Source: Ignavibacterium sp.
GTDB lineage: Bacteria; Zixibacteria; MSB-5A5; GN15; PGXB01
Reading direction: 5' to 3'
Length of the DNA: 61,767 nt
Assembly: GCA_020724775.1 (NCBI GenBank)
Contig: DYGG01000016.1
Coordinates: 1-61,767, forward strand
The position numbers and the translations under genes are program-made. The stretch's first letter is position 1; the number at the start of each line of letters is the position of its first letter. This document shows positions 19,615 through 26,865 of this stretch, piece by piece. The notes under the pieces were generated by a model. That model saw nothing but the letters and a program-made list of their open reading frames with translations, was not told the origin of the DNA and made no database searches.

Positions 19615-20525
19615 CTCGTCGCCCGCACCTTTATCCCTTTGATTATGCTGTCCTGGTCTATCTTTTCCTAATGATAACTTTGATGCTTATCTTTGGCCGT
19701 CCACTGCGCCATTATACCGAAGAAATCTTCACCAATGTAATCATCGCCGCCTCTGTCATTGGACTGACATATTTCCTCCGTCCCGACCTCGGTAAAGTCG
19801 CCCTTTTTTTTCGTCTGCTTTATCCCGGAATCTTATTCACATTCTTCTATCGACAAACACAGAGTTTCATTTTCTTGATTTTCAAGAGATTCTTTGACCC
19901 GGACCTGACCGCGTTCGAGCAGTCATTATTCGGTATTGACCCGACCCTCTGGCTCGACCGCAATTTCCTGCATGTCTGGCTTACCGAACTTCTCAGTTTC
20001 GCTTATTTCTCTTATTATTTCATGATGCCTTTTCTCCTTTTGACCCTCTTTTTCATGAAAAGATACAATCCTCTCAAGGAAGCCCTTTTCGCTATCTGTG
20101 TCACCTTCTTCATCTCCTATCTTCTATTCGCCCTCTATCCACTGGAAGGTCCACGTTACCATTTCGCCGGACAGTATATCAACAATATCTCCGGTCCCAT
20201 TTTCCGTCCCCTGGTTGACCTTGCTATAAATAAGGGGGCGGTCCATGGCGGCTGCATGCCCTCATCTCATGTCGCCGTCGCTCTCATTGTCCTTTTTTAT
20301 TCGCTCAAACATGTCTCGGTGGCAGGGTATATTCTAATTCCGATAAATATTTTCCTTGCCGCAGGAACGGTGTATGGACGATTCCATTATGTTTCGGATG
20401 TTGTTGTCGGAGCCGTTATCGCCATTGTTGTTCTTTATCTCACACGGCGATGGCACCATCGTTTATGCAAAAGTCTTCCCCTAAAGCCCACCTTAAAGAA
20501 GGAGACTGCACCATATGTATCCTGA
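19611..20525 (+). CDS. PAP2-superfamily membrane phosphatase/phosphotransferase
   Basis: 304 residues with about six to eight membrane helices. The PAP2 active site is visible in the second half: a KGAVHGGCMPSSHVA motif (PSSH, catalytic His) and GRFHYVSDVVVGA (second catalytic His with Asp). The first motif is degenerate, with LEGPRYHF at the expected place. This size fits inositolphosphotransferase/PAP2 proteins acting on lipid phosphates or undecaprenyl pyrophosphate, but the substrate cannot be told. It overlaps rsmI by 4 nt and lgt by 11 nt. Confidence 0.85.
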   Translation: MTRRPHLYPFDYAVLVYLFLMITLMLIFGRPLRHYTEEIFTNVIIAASVIGLTYFLRPDLGKVALFFRLLYPGILFTFFYRQTQSFIFLIFKRFFDPDLTAFEQSLFGIDPTLWLDRNFLHVWLTELLSFAYFSYYFMMPFLLLTLFFMKRYNPLKEALFAICVTFFISYLLFALYPLEGPRYHFAGQYINNISGPIFRPLVDLAINKGAVHGGCMPSSHVAVALIVLFYSLKHVSVAGYILIPINIFLAAGTVYGRFHYVSDVVVGAVIAIVVLYLTRRWHHRLCKSLPLKPTLKKETAPYVS

Positions 20526-21333
20526 ACTTTTCAAGATCGGACCGATTTCGATACGCGGCTATGGCTTAATGCTGACCATATCCTTTTTGTTGGGGGTTTA
20601 CTATGTTTACAGCGCTGCCCGGAAAAATAAGGTTCCCTTTGAACCTCTCATGACCATCGCCTATATTATAATATTCAGCGGTGTCATCGGCGCCCGCCTA
20701 TTCTACGTGCTTTTTCATCTTGAAGAATTCCAGGGACGGTGGCTTGATACCATCAATCCCTTTCAGTCAGGGCAGGTGGGTATTGCCGGCTTGAATCTGT
20801 ATGGTGGCATCGTTCTCGCGGTGATTTGTACTTACCTTTATATCAGGGCAAAAAGACTGCCGCTGCTTCAGACGCTGGACCTTTTTGCCCCCACGGTCGG
20901 TATTGGCTTAATATTTACCCGCGTCGGCTGCTTTCTGAATGGCTGCTGTTTCGGTGTTCCCACCGAACTACCCTGGGGTGTTGTCTTTCCCCCCGAATCG
21001 ATACCCTATTATATCTTCGGAGATGCCCATCTCCATCCCACGCAATTGTACAGTTCCCTTTATGGCTTACTGCTCTTCCTGGTCTTGCACTGGCGACTCC
21101 AGCACAAACTGTTCGACGGTCAGGTCCTTGCCCTTTTCTTTATGATTGAAGCCGTTTTCAGATTCTTTATTGAATATGTCCGTTATTACGAGAGTGAGAT
21201 GCACTTCACATTTGACGGCATTCTACCGACATATAACCAACTGATTGCCCTCGCTCTCTTCTTAACCGGATTGATACTTTATATCAAATTGAATCGCCGG
21301 ACACCGGCGAAAGCGATGGCTCCGGATAAATGA
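20515..21333 (+). CDS. lgt: Prolipoprotein diacylglyceryl transferase
   Basis: 272 residues, seven membrane helices. Lgt moves diacylglycerol from phosphatidylglycerol onto the lipobox Cys of prolipoproteins, the first step for the lipoproteins at 8626 and 9572. The N-terminus ISIRGYGLMLTISFLLG, the Lgt signature region with GLIFTRVGCFLNGCCFG, and HPTQLYSSLY near the C-terminus are conserved. AAGGAG lies before the ATG although it is inside the upstream gene. It overlaps the following transporter by 4 nt. Confidence 0.95.
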   Translation: MYPELFKIGPISIRGYGLMLTISFLLGVYYVYSAARKNKVPFEPLMTIAYIIIFSGVIGARLFYVLFHLEEFQGRWLDTINPFQSGQVGIAGLNLYGGIVLAVICTYLYIRAKRLPLLQTLDLFAPTVGIGLIFTRVGCFLNGCCFGVPTELPWGVVFPPESIPYYIFGDAHLHPTQLYSSLYGLLLFLVLHWRLQHKLFDGQVLALFFMIEAVFRFFIEYVRYYESEMHFTFDGILPTYNQLIALALFLTGLILYIKLNRRTPAKAMAPDK

Positions 21334-22247
21334 ATCTGAAACGAAGCGGCGATCTGGCCGCTCTGACCTGCGCTCTGGCCTGCGGGCTGGGAAATATCCC
21401 GGCAAAAGTGGGGCTTAAGAATATCTCCCCGGAACTGTTCAATTTCTTTCTATTTTTGGCGGCATCGGTTTTCTCCGCCCTGCCTTTATTCAAAGCCCGC
21501 TATCGCGCTGAGGTCTCCCAAATTCGTTCCTCGACTCTGGCGCTGATATTTGTGCTTTCCCTACTTTTCGCCATCGCCTTGACTCTGAATATGACCGCGC
21601 TGAAATTATTGGAGCCCGCCACGGCGTCGTTCCTTTCCCGCTTCGAGGTCATTCTCACCATTGGCCTGGCTTATTTTATTCTGCGAGAGAAATTGGGGTT
21701 CATGGAAATTTTAGGCGGCGTAATCGCTCTCGCGGGCGTTTTTGTCCTCCGCTTTAAGACCAATTTAGTCATTTCTCAGGGGTCCACCTTGATGATTCTC
21801 TCCGGCTTATTCTTTGCCGCCTCCGAAATAATCATCAAGAAAAATATCGCTACGATATCAACGGTAAGTTTCCTATTTTATCGCAATATCTTCCTGATTC
21901 CGATTCTACTGGGCATCATCCTGTTCCAGGGACAGCCACTTTACATGCCTCCCGGCAAAACTGTCTTGCTCATTGTCGCAACCTCCCTGCTTCTGCCCGT
22001 TATCGGACGGGCGACTTACCAGATGGCACTGAAGCGGATTGATATTTCCCGCGCCGCCTTGATTACCCAGACCACCCCGCTTTTTACTGCGCTCTTTGCT
22101 TTCCTCTTGCTGCGGACACTCCCCTCATCGACCGAATGGCTCGGTAGCGGCTTAATCATTCTGGGCGCGTCTGTGGTGAGTTTCTCCCATTATCTCTCCC
22201 GCATCCGCGTGGGAGCGATGCTAAAGCCCTTTATCTCGAAGTTGTAA
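21330..22247 (+). CDS. EamA-family (DMT) transporter
   Basis: 305 residues with ten predicted membrane helices in two similar halves, as in drug/metabolite exporters. The conserved segment ending each half, with FLSRFEVILTIGLAYFILREKL and ITQTTPLFTALFAFLLLRTL, marks the EamA repeat. Substrate unknown. It is the last gene of the overlapping nadE-to-EamA run, with 51 nt before the convergent nadA stop. Confidence 0.88.
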   Translation: MNLKRSGDLAALTCALACGLGNIPAKVGLKNISPELFNFFLFLAASVFSALPLFKARYRAEVSQIRSSTLALIFVLSLLFAIALTLNMTALKLLEPATASFLSRFEVILTIGLAYFILREKLGFMEILGGVIALAGVFVLRFKTNLVISQGSTLMILSGLFFAASEIIIKKNIATISTVSFLFYRNIFLIPILLGIILFQGQPLYMPPGKTVLLIVATSLLLPVIGRATYQMALKRIDISRAALITQTTPLFTALFAFLLLRTLPSSTEWLGSGLIILGASVVSFSHYLSRIRVGAMLKPFISKL

Positions 22248-22298
22248 GATGTTATAACATATTATATTGGGGTAAATATCTGAAGCGTTAGATGATTC

Positions 22299-23378
22299 TT
22301 AATGCACTTCCAGCATCCGCTCCAGAGCCACCAAGGCGTAGGTCTTGGTGTCGTCCGGCACCGTAATAGGTTTCATCGACTCAAAGTTTTCAAGACAATA
22401 GGTCAAATCATTAACCGTGGTACGATACATATTGGCGCAAACCGGGCAGGTCTGTCCGGAGAGTTCAAAAATCTTCATATCAGGATGGGCATGCGCCAGA
22501 CGATGGATTAAATTTATCTCCGTCCCGACCGCCAGAATTGAACCGGGCGGCTGAGAATTGACATACTTCACAATAAAACTGGTTGACCCGACTGCGTCGG
22601 CATGCTTGACCACTTCATATGGGCATTCCGGATGAACCACCACTTTCACCCCCGGATACTGCTCCCGCACCTGAAAAATATGCTCTTCCTTGAAATTAGT
22701 ATGGACATGGCAATGCCCCTTCCATAATATCACCTTGGCCCGCTCGATCTGGTCTTCTGACAGTCCCCCATTCTCCTTGGAAAAGTCCCAGACCACCATG
22801 TCGCTGTCTTTTAGACCAAACTTGATACCGGTGTTGTATCCCAGGTGGCGGTCGGGGAAGAAGAAAAGTTTCTCACGTCTTTCAAAACCCCAGCGGTAGG
22901 CGGCATCGGCATTGGATGAGGTGCATATCAGCCCCCCGCGCCGCCCGCAGAACGCTTTTAGTCCGGCGGCAGAATTCATATAAGAAATTGGCATAATTCT
23001 TTGGTCGCCACCGAAGTTCTCCAGCACTTCCCAGGCTTCAAAGACATCAGCCATTTCCGCCATATCTGCCATCGGGCAGCCGGCGAGAGGATTTGGCAGG
23101 TAGACTCTCTGGTGCTCTTTCCGAAGAATATAAGCCGCTTCCGCCATGAAATGCACGCCGCAAAAGAATATCAAGTCAACGTCGGATCGGGATGCCGCAA
23201 TCTTGGAAAGCCCGTACGAATCCCCCACAGCATCACCCAGTTCCACTACTTCCAGACGCTGGTAATGGTGGGTCAAAATTATCGCTCTTTTCCCCAGACG
23301 TTCTTTCGCGGCCAGCGCTCGGATTTTCAATTCCTCCACGCTGGTCTCGCGATACTCTTTAGGAAGCGCAAAATACAT
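22299..23378 (-). CDS. nadA: Quinolinate synthase A
   Basis: 359 residues from ATG 23378 (MYFALPKEYRE). NadA condenses iminoaspartate with dihydroxyacetone phosphate to quinolinate using a [4Fe-4S] cluster. The three expected Cys regions are present: FCGVHFMAEAA, LICTSSNADA and TCPVCANMYRTTV. LTHHYQRLEV, HPECPYEVV and VGTEINLI are further family motifs. The frame is open upstream to 23525, but that part does not match the family and a promoter lies inside it, so the shorter start is right. No nadB or nadC is adjacent. Confidence 0.95.
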   Translation of the reverse strand: MYFALPKEYRETSVEELKIRALAAKERLGKRAIILTHHYQRLEVVELGDAVGDSYGLSKIAASRSDVDLIFFCGVHFMAEAAYILRKEHQRVYLPNPLAGCPMADMAEMADVFEAWEVLENFGGDQRIMPISYMNSAAGLKAFCGRRGGLICTSSNADAAYRWGFERREKLFFFPDRHLGYNTGIKFGLKDSDMVVWDFSKENGGLSEDQIERAKVILWKGHCHVHTNFKEEHIFQVREQYPGVKVVVHPECPYEVVKHADAVGSTSFIVKYVNSQPPGSILAVGTEINLIHRLAHAHPDMKIFELSGQTCPVCANMYRTTVNDLTYCLENFESMKPITVPDDTKTYALVALERMLEVH

Positions 23379-23433
23379 ATTCTTTTCTAATACCTCAGAC
23401 TGCAAAACGTTATACGCTTGAATGAAGTTCCTT

Positions 23434-23462
23434 ATTATACGAAAGTGCCCTAACGGATGCAA
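23434..23462 (-). promoter_or_regulatory. Promoter of nadA
   Basis: On the minus strand TTGCAT (23462-23457), a 17-nt spacer and perfect TATAAT (23439-23434). The predicted start near 23427 gives a leader of about 50 nt, so nadA can be expressed separately from the peroxiredoxin gene upstream. Confidence 0.65.
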
Positions 23463-23536
23463 ATCATTAGCCCCGGAATTCGGCAGATTTCTGTCTGATA
23501 ACGAGGGCTCTATTCCGCCGCTCAAGGTCGCTACGA

Positions 23537-24022
23537 CTAACTTCCCTGGATGTTAGCCAATTTCGCCATCGTTTTGGAATTATCCGGGATATTTGCCAGC
23601 CCCACTACTTCGATGTCACGAATCATTCCGCCGGTGTCGATGATGACTATTACACGGTCGCTGTATCCCGATTTGGTCAATACCCCGTACTTCCGGCAGA
23701 CCTCCCCGTGAGGCCACTGATCGGAAAGTAGAGGATAGGTAATCCCCCCCAGACTTTTCTGCCAGGCCTGATGACACGGTATGGAGTCAACCGATATACC
23801 CAGCACCTGGGTATTATACCGTTCGAATTCGGGCAAGTCCCGCTCGTATGACGGTATCTGGTTGGTTCAGACCGGCGTCCAGTCTAGAGGGTAGAAAGCC
23901 AGCAAGACGTTTTTCTTGCCTCTATAACTGGAAAGCCGAATTCGTCCCCCCAGGTGAGACGGCAGAGAAAATTCGGGCGCCTTTTGCCCCACCTTCACTT
24001 TTTTTCGGAGTAAGCCGAACAC
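23537..24022 (-). CDS. Selenocysteine-containing peroxiredoxin (in-frame TGA at 23867-23869)
   Basis: 161 residues if TGA is decoded as Sec. The peroxiredoxin reduces peroxides at a peroxidatic Cys. Here the thioredoxin-fold N-terminus (VKVGQKAPEFSLPS...KNVLLAFYPLDWTPV) runs into TGA exactly where that Cys belongs (T-P-V-C-T). It continues in frame with TNQIPSYERDLPEFERY, ISVDSIPCHQAW, YPLLSDQWPHG and DRVIVIIDTGG to a TAG/TAA-independent normal end. No other lesion is seen and both halves are well conserved. I number from GTG 24022, 8 nt after the upstream rubredoxin stop, which makes the Sec residue 52; GTG 23998 is the alternative start. Cys in SIPCHQAW may resolve the selenenic acid. A SECIS-like hairpin follows the TGA. 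The alternative, a nonsense pseudogene, is less likely given the exact codon position and the second selenoprotein in the window. Confidence 0.87.
23816..23857 (-). promoter_or_regulatory. Candidate bacterial SECIS element of the peroxiredoxin
   Basis: On the minus strand ATACCGT (23857-23851) pairs with ACGGTAT (23822-23816). Inside it CGGG (23842-23839) pairs with CCCG (23833-23830) around the loop ACUUG. The apical loop begins 28 nt after the UGA, inside the range known for bacterial SECIS. The loop itself has G only if the closing G-C pair opens (GACUUGC), so the fit is good but not ideal. Confidence 0.65.
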
Positions 24023-24029
24023 CGCAAAA

Positions 24030-24140
24030 TTATCCCTCGAATTTGGAGAACTTATCTGTCGGAGCGCCGCAAACCGGGCAATTCTCCGGCGGGGTTTCCC
24101 CGCTGTGCACATATCCGCAAACTTCGCAAACCCATTCCAT
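24030..24140 (-). CDS. Minimal rubredoxin-like protein (36 residues)
   Basis: Encodes 36 residues: Met-Glu-Trp-Val then CEVCGYVHSGETPPENCPVC at positions 5-24, so CxxC-x12-CxxC, ending GAPTDKFSKFEG. This is the isolated rubredoxin-like Fe(SCys)4 domain normally found at the C-terminus of rubrerythrin. AGGGGGAAAG precedes the ATG. It begins 12 nt after the stop of the ferritin-like gene, and its stop is followed within 8 nt by the peroxiredoxin start, so the three are co-transcribed. It probably passes electrons to the diiron protein and perhaps to the peroxiredoxin (inference). Confidence 0.88.
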   Translation of the reverse strand: MEWVCEVCGYVHSGETPPENCPVCGAPTDKFSKFEG

Positions 24141-24152
24141 AACTTTCCCCCT

Positions 24153-24656
24153 TCAATCTTCCATCGGAGCGCTGTCTTCGGTCGAAAACCAATAATAATT
24201 TCCCGACATTGCCTCCCGCTCCGCCATCAAGAGTTCATAATGGCTGTGCTCTTCGTCCTCTAATTGCTCCATAATCTGCCGAAATTCTGTATCCTCAACC
24301 AGTTGCTTACCTTCTTTATAAAACCTTGTCGCGGCCAGTTCGGCATCGATGGCAAGATTAATATAGTCAATTTCGGAGCGAAGTCTCTTTAGCCGTCCCT
24401 TCTCAAATACTTGCGCCAGGGCGTTTATCCCTTTTGCCGGCAACTCCCCTATTTCATCGCCAACAAATTTCTTATACAGATTAATTAAGACCGCTTTGTG
24501 ACGCTTTTCGTCGTTTCGAAGATTCTCCAGACGTCTCTTTGCCTCCAGATTGGTCGCCTTCTCCGCCAATAAATTATAAAAGATATACCCGTCTTCTTCC
24601 CCTTTTATAGCGCTCTTGAGTATCCCGGCTTTATCCTTGTACTGCTCGCTTTGCAT
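24153..24656 (-). CDS. Rubrerythrin-like ferritin-fold diiron protein
   Basis: 167 residues from ATG 24656, which has AGGAGCGG upstream. It is a four-helix ferritin-like domain with two carboxylate/His motifs: KGEEDGYIFY with RNDEKRHKAVL (E20/E21, E50xxH53) and AIDAELAATRFY with LEDEEHSHYELL. Such proteins bind a diiron centre and reduce hydrogen peroxide with electrons from rubredoxin. The C-terminal rubredoxin domain of classical rubrerythrin is absent and encoded separately 12 nt downstream. The short C-terminal tail GNYYWFSTEDSAPMED is typical of the YhjR/rubrerythrin-like group. It leads a three-gene peroxide-defence cassette. Confidence 0.86.
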   Translation of the reverse strand: MQSEQYKDKAGILKSAIKGEEDGYIFYNLLAEKATNLEAKRRLENLRNDEKRHKAVLINLYKKFVGDEIGELPAKGINALAQVFEKGRLKRLRSEIDYINLAIDAELAATRFYKEGKQLVEDTEFRQIMEQLEDEEHSHYELLMAEREAMSGNYYWFSTEDSAPMED

Positions 24657-24721
24657 CAGTCCGCTCCTGAATGTATGTTTCAATTCTGACTCAATATAGC
24701 AAATCACTCCCCCAAAATCTC

Positions 24722-24889
24722 TTACTTTTTCCCCTTTTTAGTGAGATTTTCCAATTCTTTGCGGAGTTTTTGCAAGCGATTCATATTCCGCTTCTGCGTT
24801 GTGCGGTCGAAAAGTCCCCCAAAATGGTCTTTCTCCATCTTCTTTTCAAGTTCCGCTATTTCCTTTTCCAGTTTGGCTTTCTTATCCAT
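24722..24889 (-). CDS. Small charged coiled-coil protein downstream of gltX
   Basis: 55 residues from ATG 24889 (MDKKAKLEKEIAELEKKM), which has AGGAG upstream. Two lysine/glutamate-rich helices are separated by HFGGLFDRTTQKRN. There are no cysteines or enzyme motifs and no family is recognised. It starts 10 nt after the gltX stop, so it is in the gltX operon. Confidence 0.65.
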   Translation of the reverse strand: MDKKAKLEKEIAELEKKMEKDHFGGLFDRTTQKRNMNRLQKLRKELENLTKKGKK

Positions 24890-24899
24890 ATTTGACTCC

Positions 24900-26333
24900 T
24901 CACTTCTCAATTGTATCTATCAATCTTTGAAGTCTCGCCAGTATCTCAGACTTGCCCAACAATTCCAGCATATCATACAGCCCCGGGCCCACGGTCATCC
25001 CTGAAACCGCCAGCCGGGTGGGGTGAATTAGGTCCCCTTTTTTCACTCCCAATTCCAATGCCACTTCGTTGAGCGCCTCTTCCAGACTTTCCTTTCGAAA
25101 ATTCATTACCCCTTCCAGGCGGTCTTTCAATCTCCTCAAGGCTCGCGCCGTCTTCTCATTTCTGTGCTTCTCCAAAGCCTCCTGGTCATAGCGGTACTCG
25201 GCATGGAAGAAGTATTCACTGAGCGATACAAAATCAGTAGTCCGACGGCACCGCTCCTTGAGCAAACCGATAATTTTCAAAAAGTAGTCCCACCTTGTTT
25301 CCAACCAGTATTTGGTGGTATGCCCCGCTTGAACAATCAGCGGCGCCACTATCTCCGCCAGTTTGTAATCCGGATACAGTTTAATATATTCCTTGTTCAG
25401 CGCCAGAAGTTTTTCTTCGTTGAAAATCGGATTAGCGGCATTGACATTCTCCAGGGCGAATATTTGAACCAGTTCCTCTTTTCGCACAAGTTCACGGTTG
25501 TCTTTCGGCGACCAACCGAGAAGGCAGAGAAAATTGAACAGGGCTTCGGGCAATATCCCCTCCTTGCCATACTCCGCGACATCTTTATCTCCCAGGCGCT
25601 TCGAGACTTTCTTTCTGTCGGGGCGCAGGATAAGTGGCAGATGTCCAAACCGCGGCTGTTTAATACCTAATCCGCGATAGATATGAATCTGTTTAAAAGT
25701 ATTGCTGATATGGTCATTCCCTCTGATAACATGAGTTATTCCCATCTCAAAATCATCCACCACCACCGCCATATTATAGACCGCCCTCCCGTCAGCCCGG
25801 CTGATTACCAGGTCCTCAATCTCTGTGTTCTGGCGAGTAATCTTTCCCAGGACCAAATCGTCGTAACTTGTTTCCCCATCGGGAATCTGAAGACGAATCG
25901 CAAAGGGCGTATTCTTCTCCAGCAAAGCCTTTGCTTCCGCTTCGGAACGATTTAGACATTTCCTGTCATATTTCGGGGGACGTTTCTCCGCCATCGCTTT
26001 CTGCCGCTCCGCTTCCAATTCATCCGGTGTACAGTAACAGCGATAAGCATATCCTGACTCCAGCAGTTTATTCACATATACTTTATAACGGTCAAGTCGC
26101 TGCGACTGATATATCGGTTCTTCATCCCAGTCAAGCCCGAGCCATTTGAGAGCGTCCAGAATTGGGCCTATCAAGTCGGCATCGGAACGGGCTGTATCCG
26201 TATCTTCTATTCGAACCAGGAACTTCCCGCCATGATGACGCGCAAAAAGCCAGTTGAAAATCGCCGTTCGCGCCGTCCCGACATGCAGATATCCCGAGGG
26301 GGAGGGCGCAATTCTTACTCTTATTTCAGGCAC
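24900..26333 (-). CDS. gltX: Glutamyl-tRNA synthetase
   Basis: 477 residues with a GTG start. It is a class I synthetase charging tRNA-Glu. The HIGH-type motif is in APSPSGYLHVGTARTA and the KMSKS-type motif is KKVSKRLGD. DRKCLNRSEAEA, FEMGITHVIRGNDHI and LCLLGWSPKDNRE are standard GluRS blocks, and the C-terminal anticodon-binding helices follow. No gatCAB or glnS is in the window, so whether it also charges tRNA-Gln cannot be judged. There is no clear ribosome site; it follows the membrane-protein gene by 21 nt. Confidence 0.96.
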   Translation of the reverse strand: MPEIRVRIAPSPSGYLHVGTARTAIFNWLFARHHGGKFLVRIEDTDTARSDADLIGPILDALKWLGLDWDEEPIYQSQRLDRYKVYVNKLLESGYAYRCYCTPDELEAERQKAMAEKRPPKYDRKCLNRSEAEAKALLEKNTPFAIRLQIPDGETSYDDLVLGKITRQNTEIEDLVISRADGRAVYNMAVVVDDFEMGITHVIRGNDHISNTFKQIHIYRGLGIKQPRFGHLPLILRPDRKKVSKRLGDKDVAEYGKEGILPEALFNFLCLLGWSPKDNRELVRKEELVQIFALENVNAANPIFNEEKLLALNKEYIKLYPDYKLAEIVAPLIVQAGHTTKYWLETRWDYFLKIIGLLKERCRRTTDFVSLSEYFFHAEYRYDQEALEKHRNEKTARALRRLKDRLEGVMNFRKESLEEALNEVALELGVKKGDLIHPTRLAVSGMTVGPGLYDMLELLGKSEILARLQRLIDTIEK

Positions 26334-26354
26334 AAAAAAACCGGCAAATAAGCT

Positions 26355-26834
26355 CTAATTTTGTTTCCGCGGCTCGTTTTCGTCAGGCGGCGGCGTGATA
26401 TCAGGCGGAAGCGGCTCCACTGGCGGCGGGGGAGGCGGCGGTGTCGGATGGTACAGATGTGACTGCACATAAGCCTGCGGGGGCGTTGAGACCGGTGCCA
26501 TTACCCGCATCTGATTCAACTCCACTTCAATCCCCCCTAACAGTTTCGCAGTCAGATTGTAAACAAAAGCGATAATGACCATGAAAATAGTGCCGAAAAA
26601 TGCCCCGCCAAATCCCAGCATAATCGGGTACATTGCCAGTAGAATTCCCATCGGCGGCATCTCCTCAGTCGGAAAAGGCATACCTCCCAGTTCACCCACA
26701 TTGGCGATTAACGACAGCATCAAGCCCATAAACAGCGCGAAAATAATTCCGATCGCAAAACCGGCAATAAGATGTACCACAAAGGAGATTTTTATCAACG
26801 ACCAGTAACCAATTTGTTTCAACTCGAATTTCAT
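26355..26834 (-). CDS. Membrane protein with DUF3566-like core and proline-rich tail
   Basis: 159 residues. The opening KQIGYWSLIKISFVVH followed by a strongly hydrophobic helix (about 20-45), an acidic Pro/Met loop and a second hydrophobic hairpin (about 66-92) resembles the DUF3566 transmembrane family. Assignment is by eye. The tail from about 115 is rich in proline, including a run of seven, and ends in charged residues, probably cytosolic and extended. AGGAGG precedes the ATG. It lies between the acyl-CoA synthetase gene and gltX. Confidence 0.7.
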   Translation of the reverse strand: MKFELKQIGYWSLIKISFVVHLIAGFAIGIIFALFMGLMLSLIANVGELGGMPFPTEEMPPMGILLAMYPIMLGFGGAFFGTIFMVIIAFVYNLTAKLLGGIEVELNQMRVMAPVSTPPQAYVQSHLYHPTPPPPPPPVEPLPPDITPPPDENEPRKQN

Positions 26835-26865
26835 GACCGCCTCCTGTCAATCTACTATCCCTGAT

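Noticed and set aside
22248-22298. Terminator between the EamA gene and nadA
   Set aside because: Only a short GTTATAAC palindrome and AT-rich sequence are present, with no stable hairpin and U-tract.
23537-24112. Peroxiredoxin broken by a nonsense mutation or frameshift (pseudogene, two fragments)
   Set aside because: The two halves are in the same frame, the only interruption is TGA at the catalytic Cys codon, both sides are conserved, and a hairpin follows at SECIS distance. A second independent Sec candidate is in the window.
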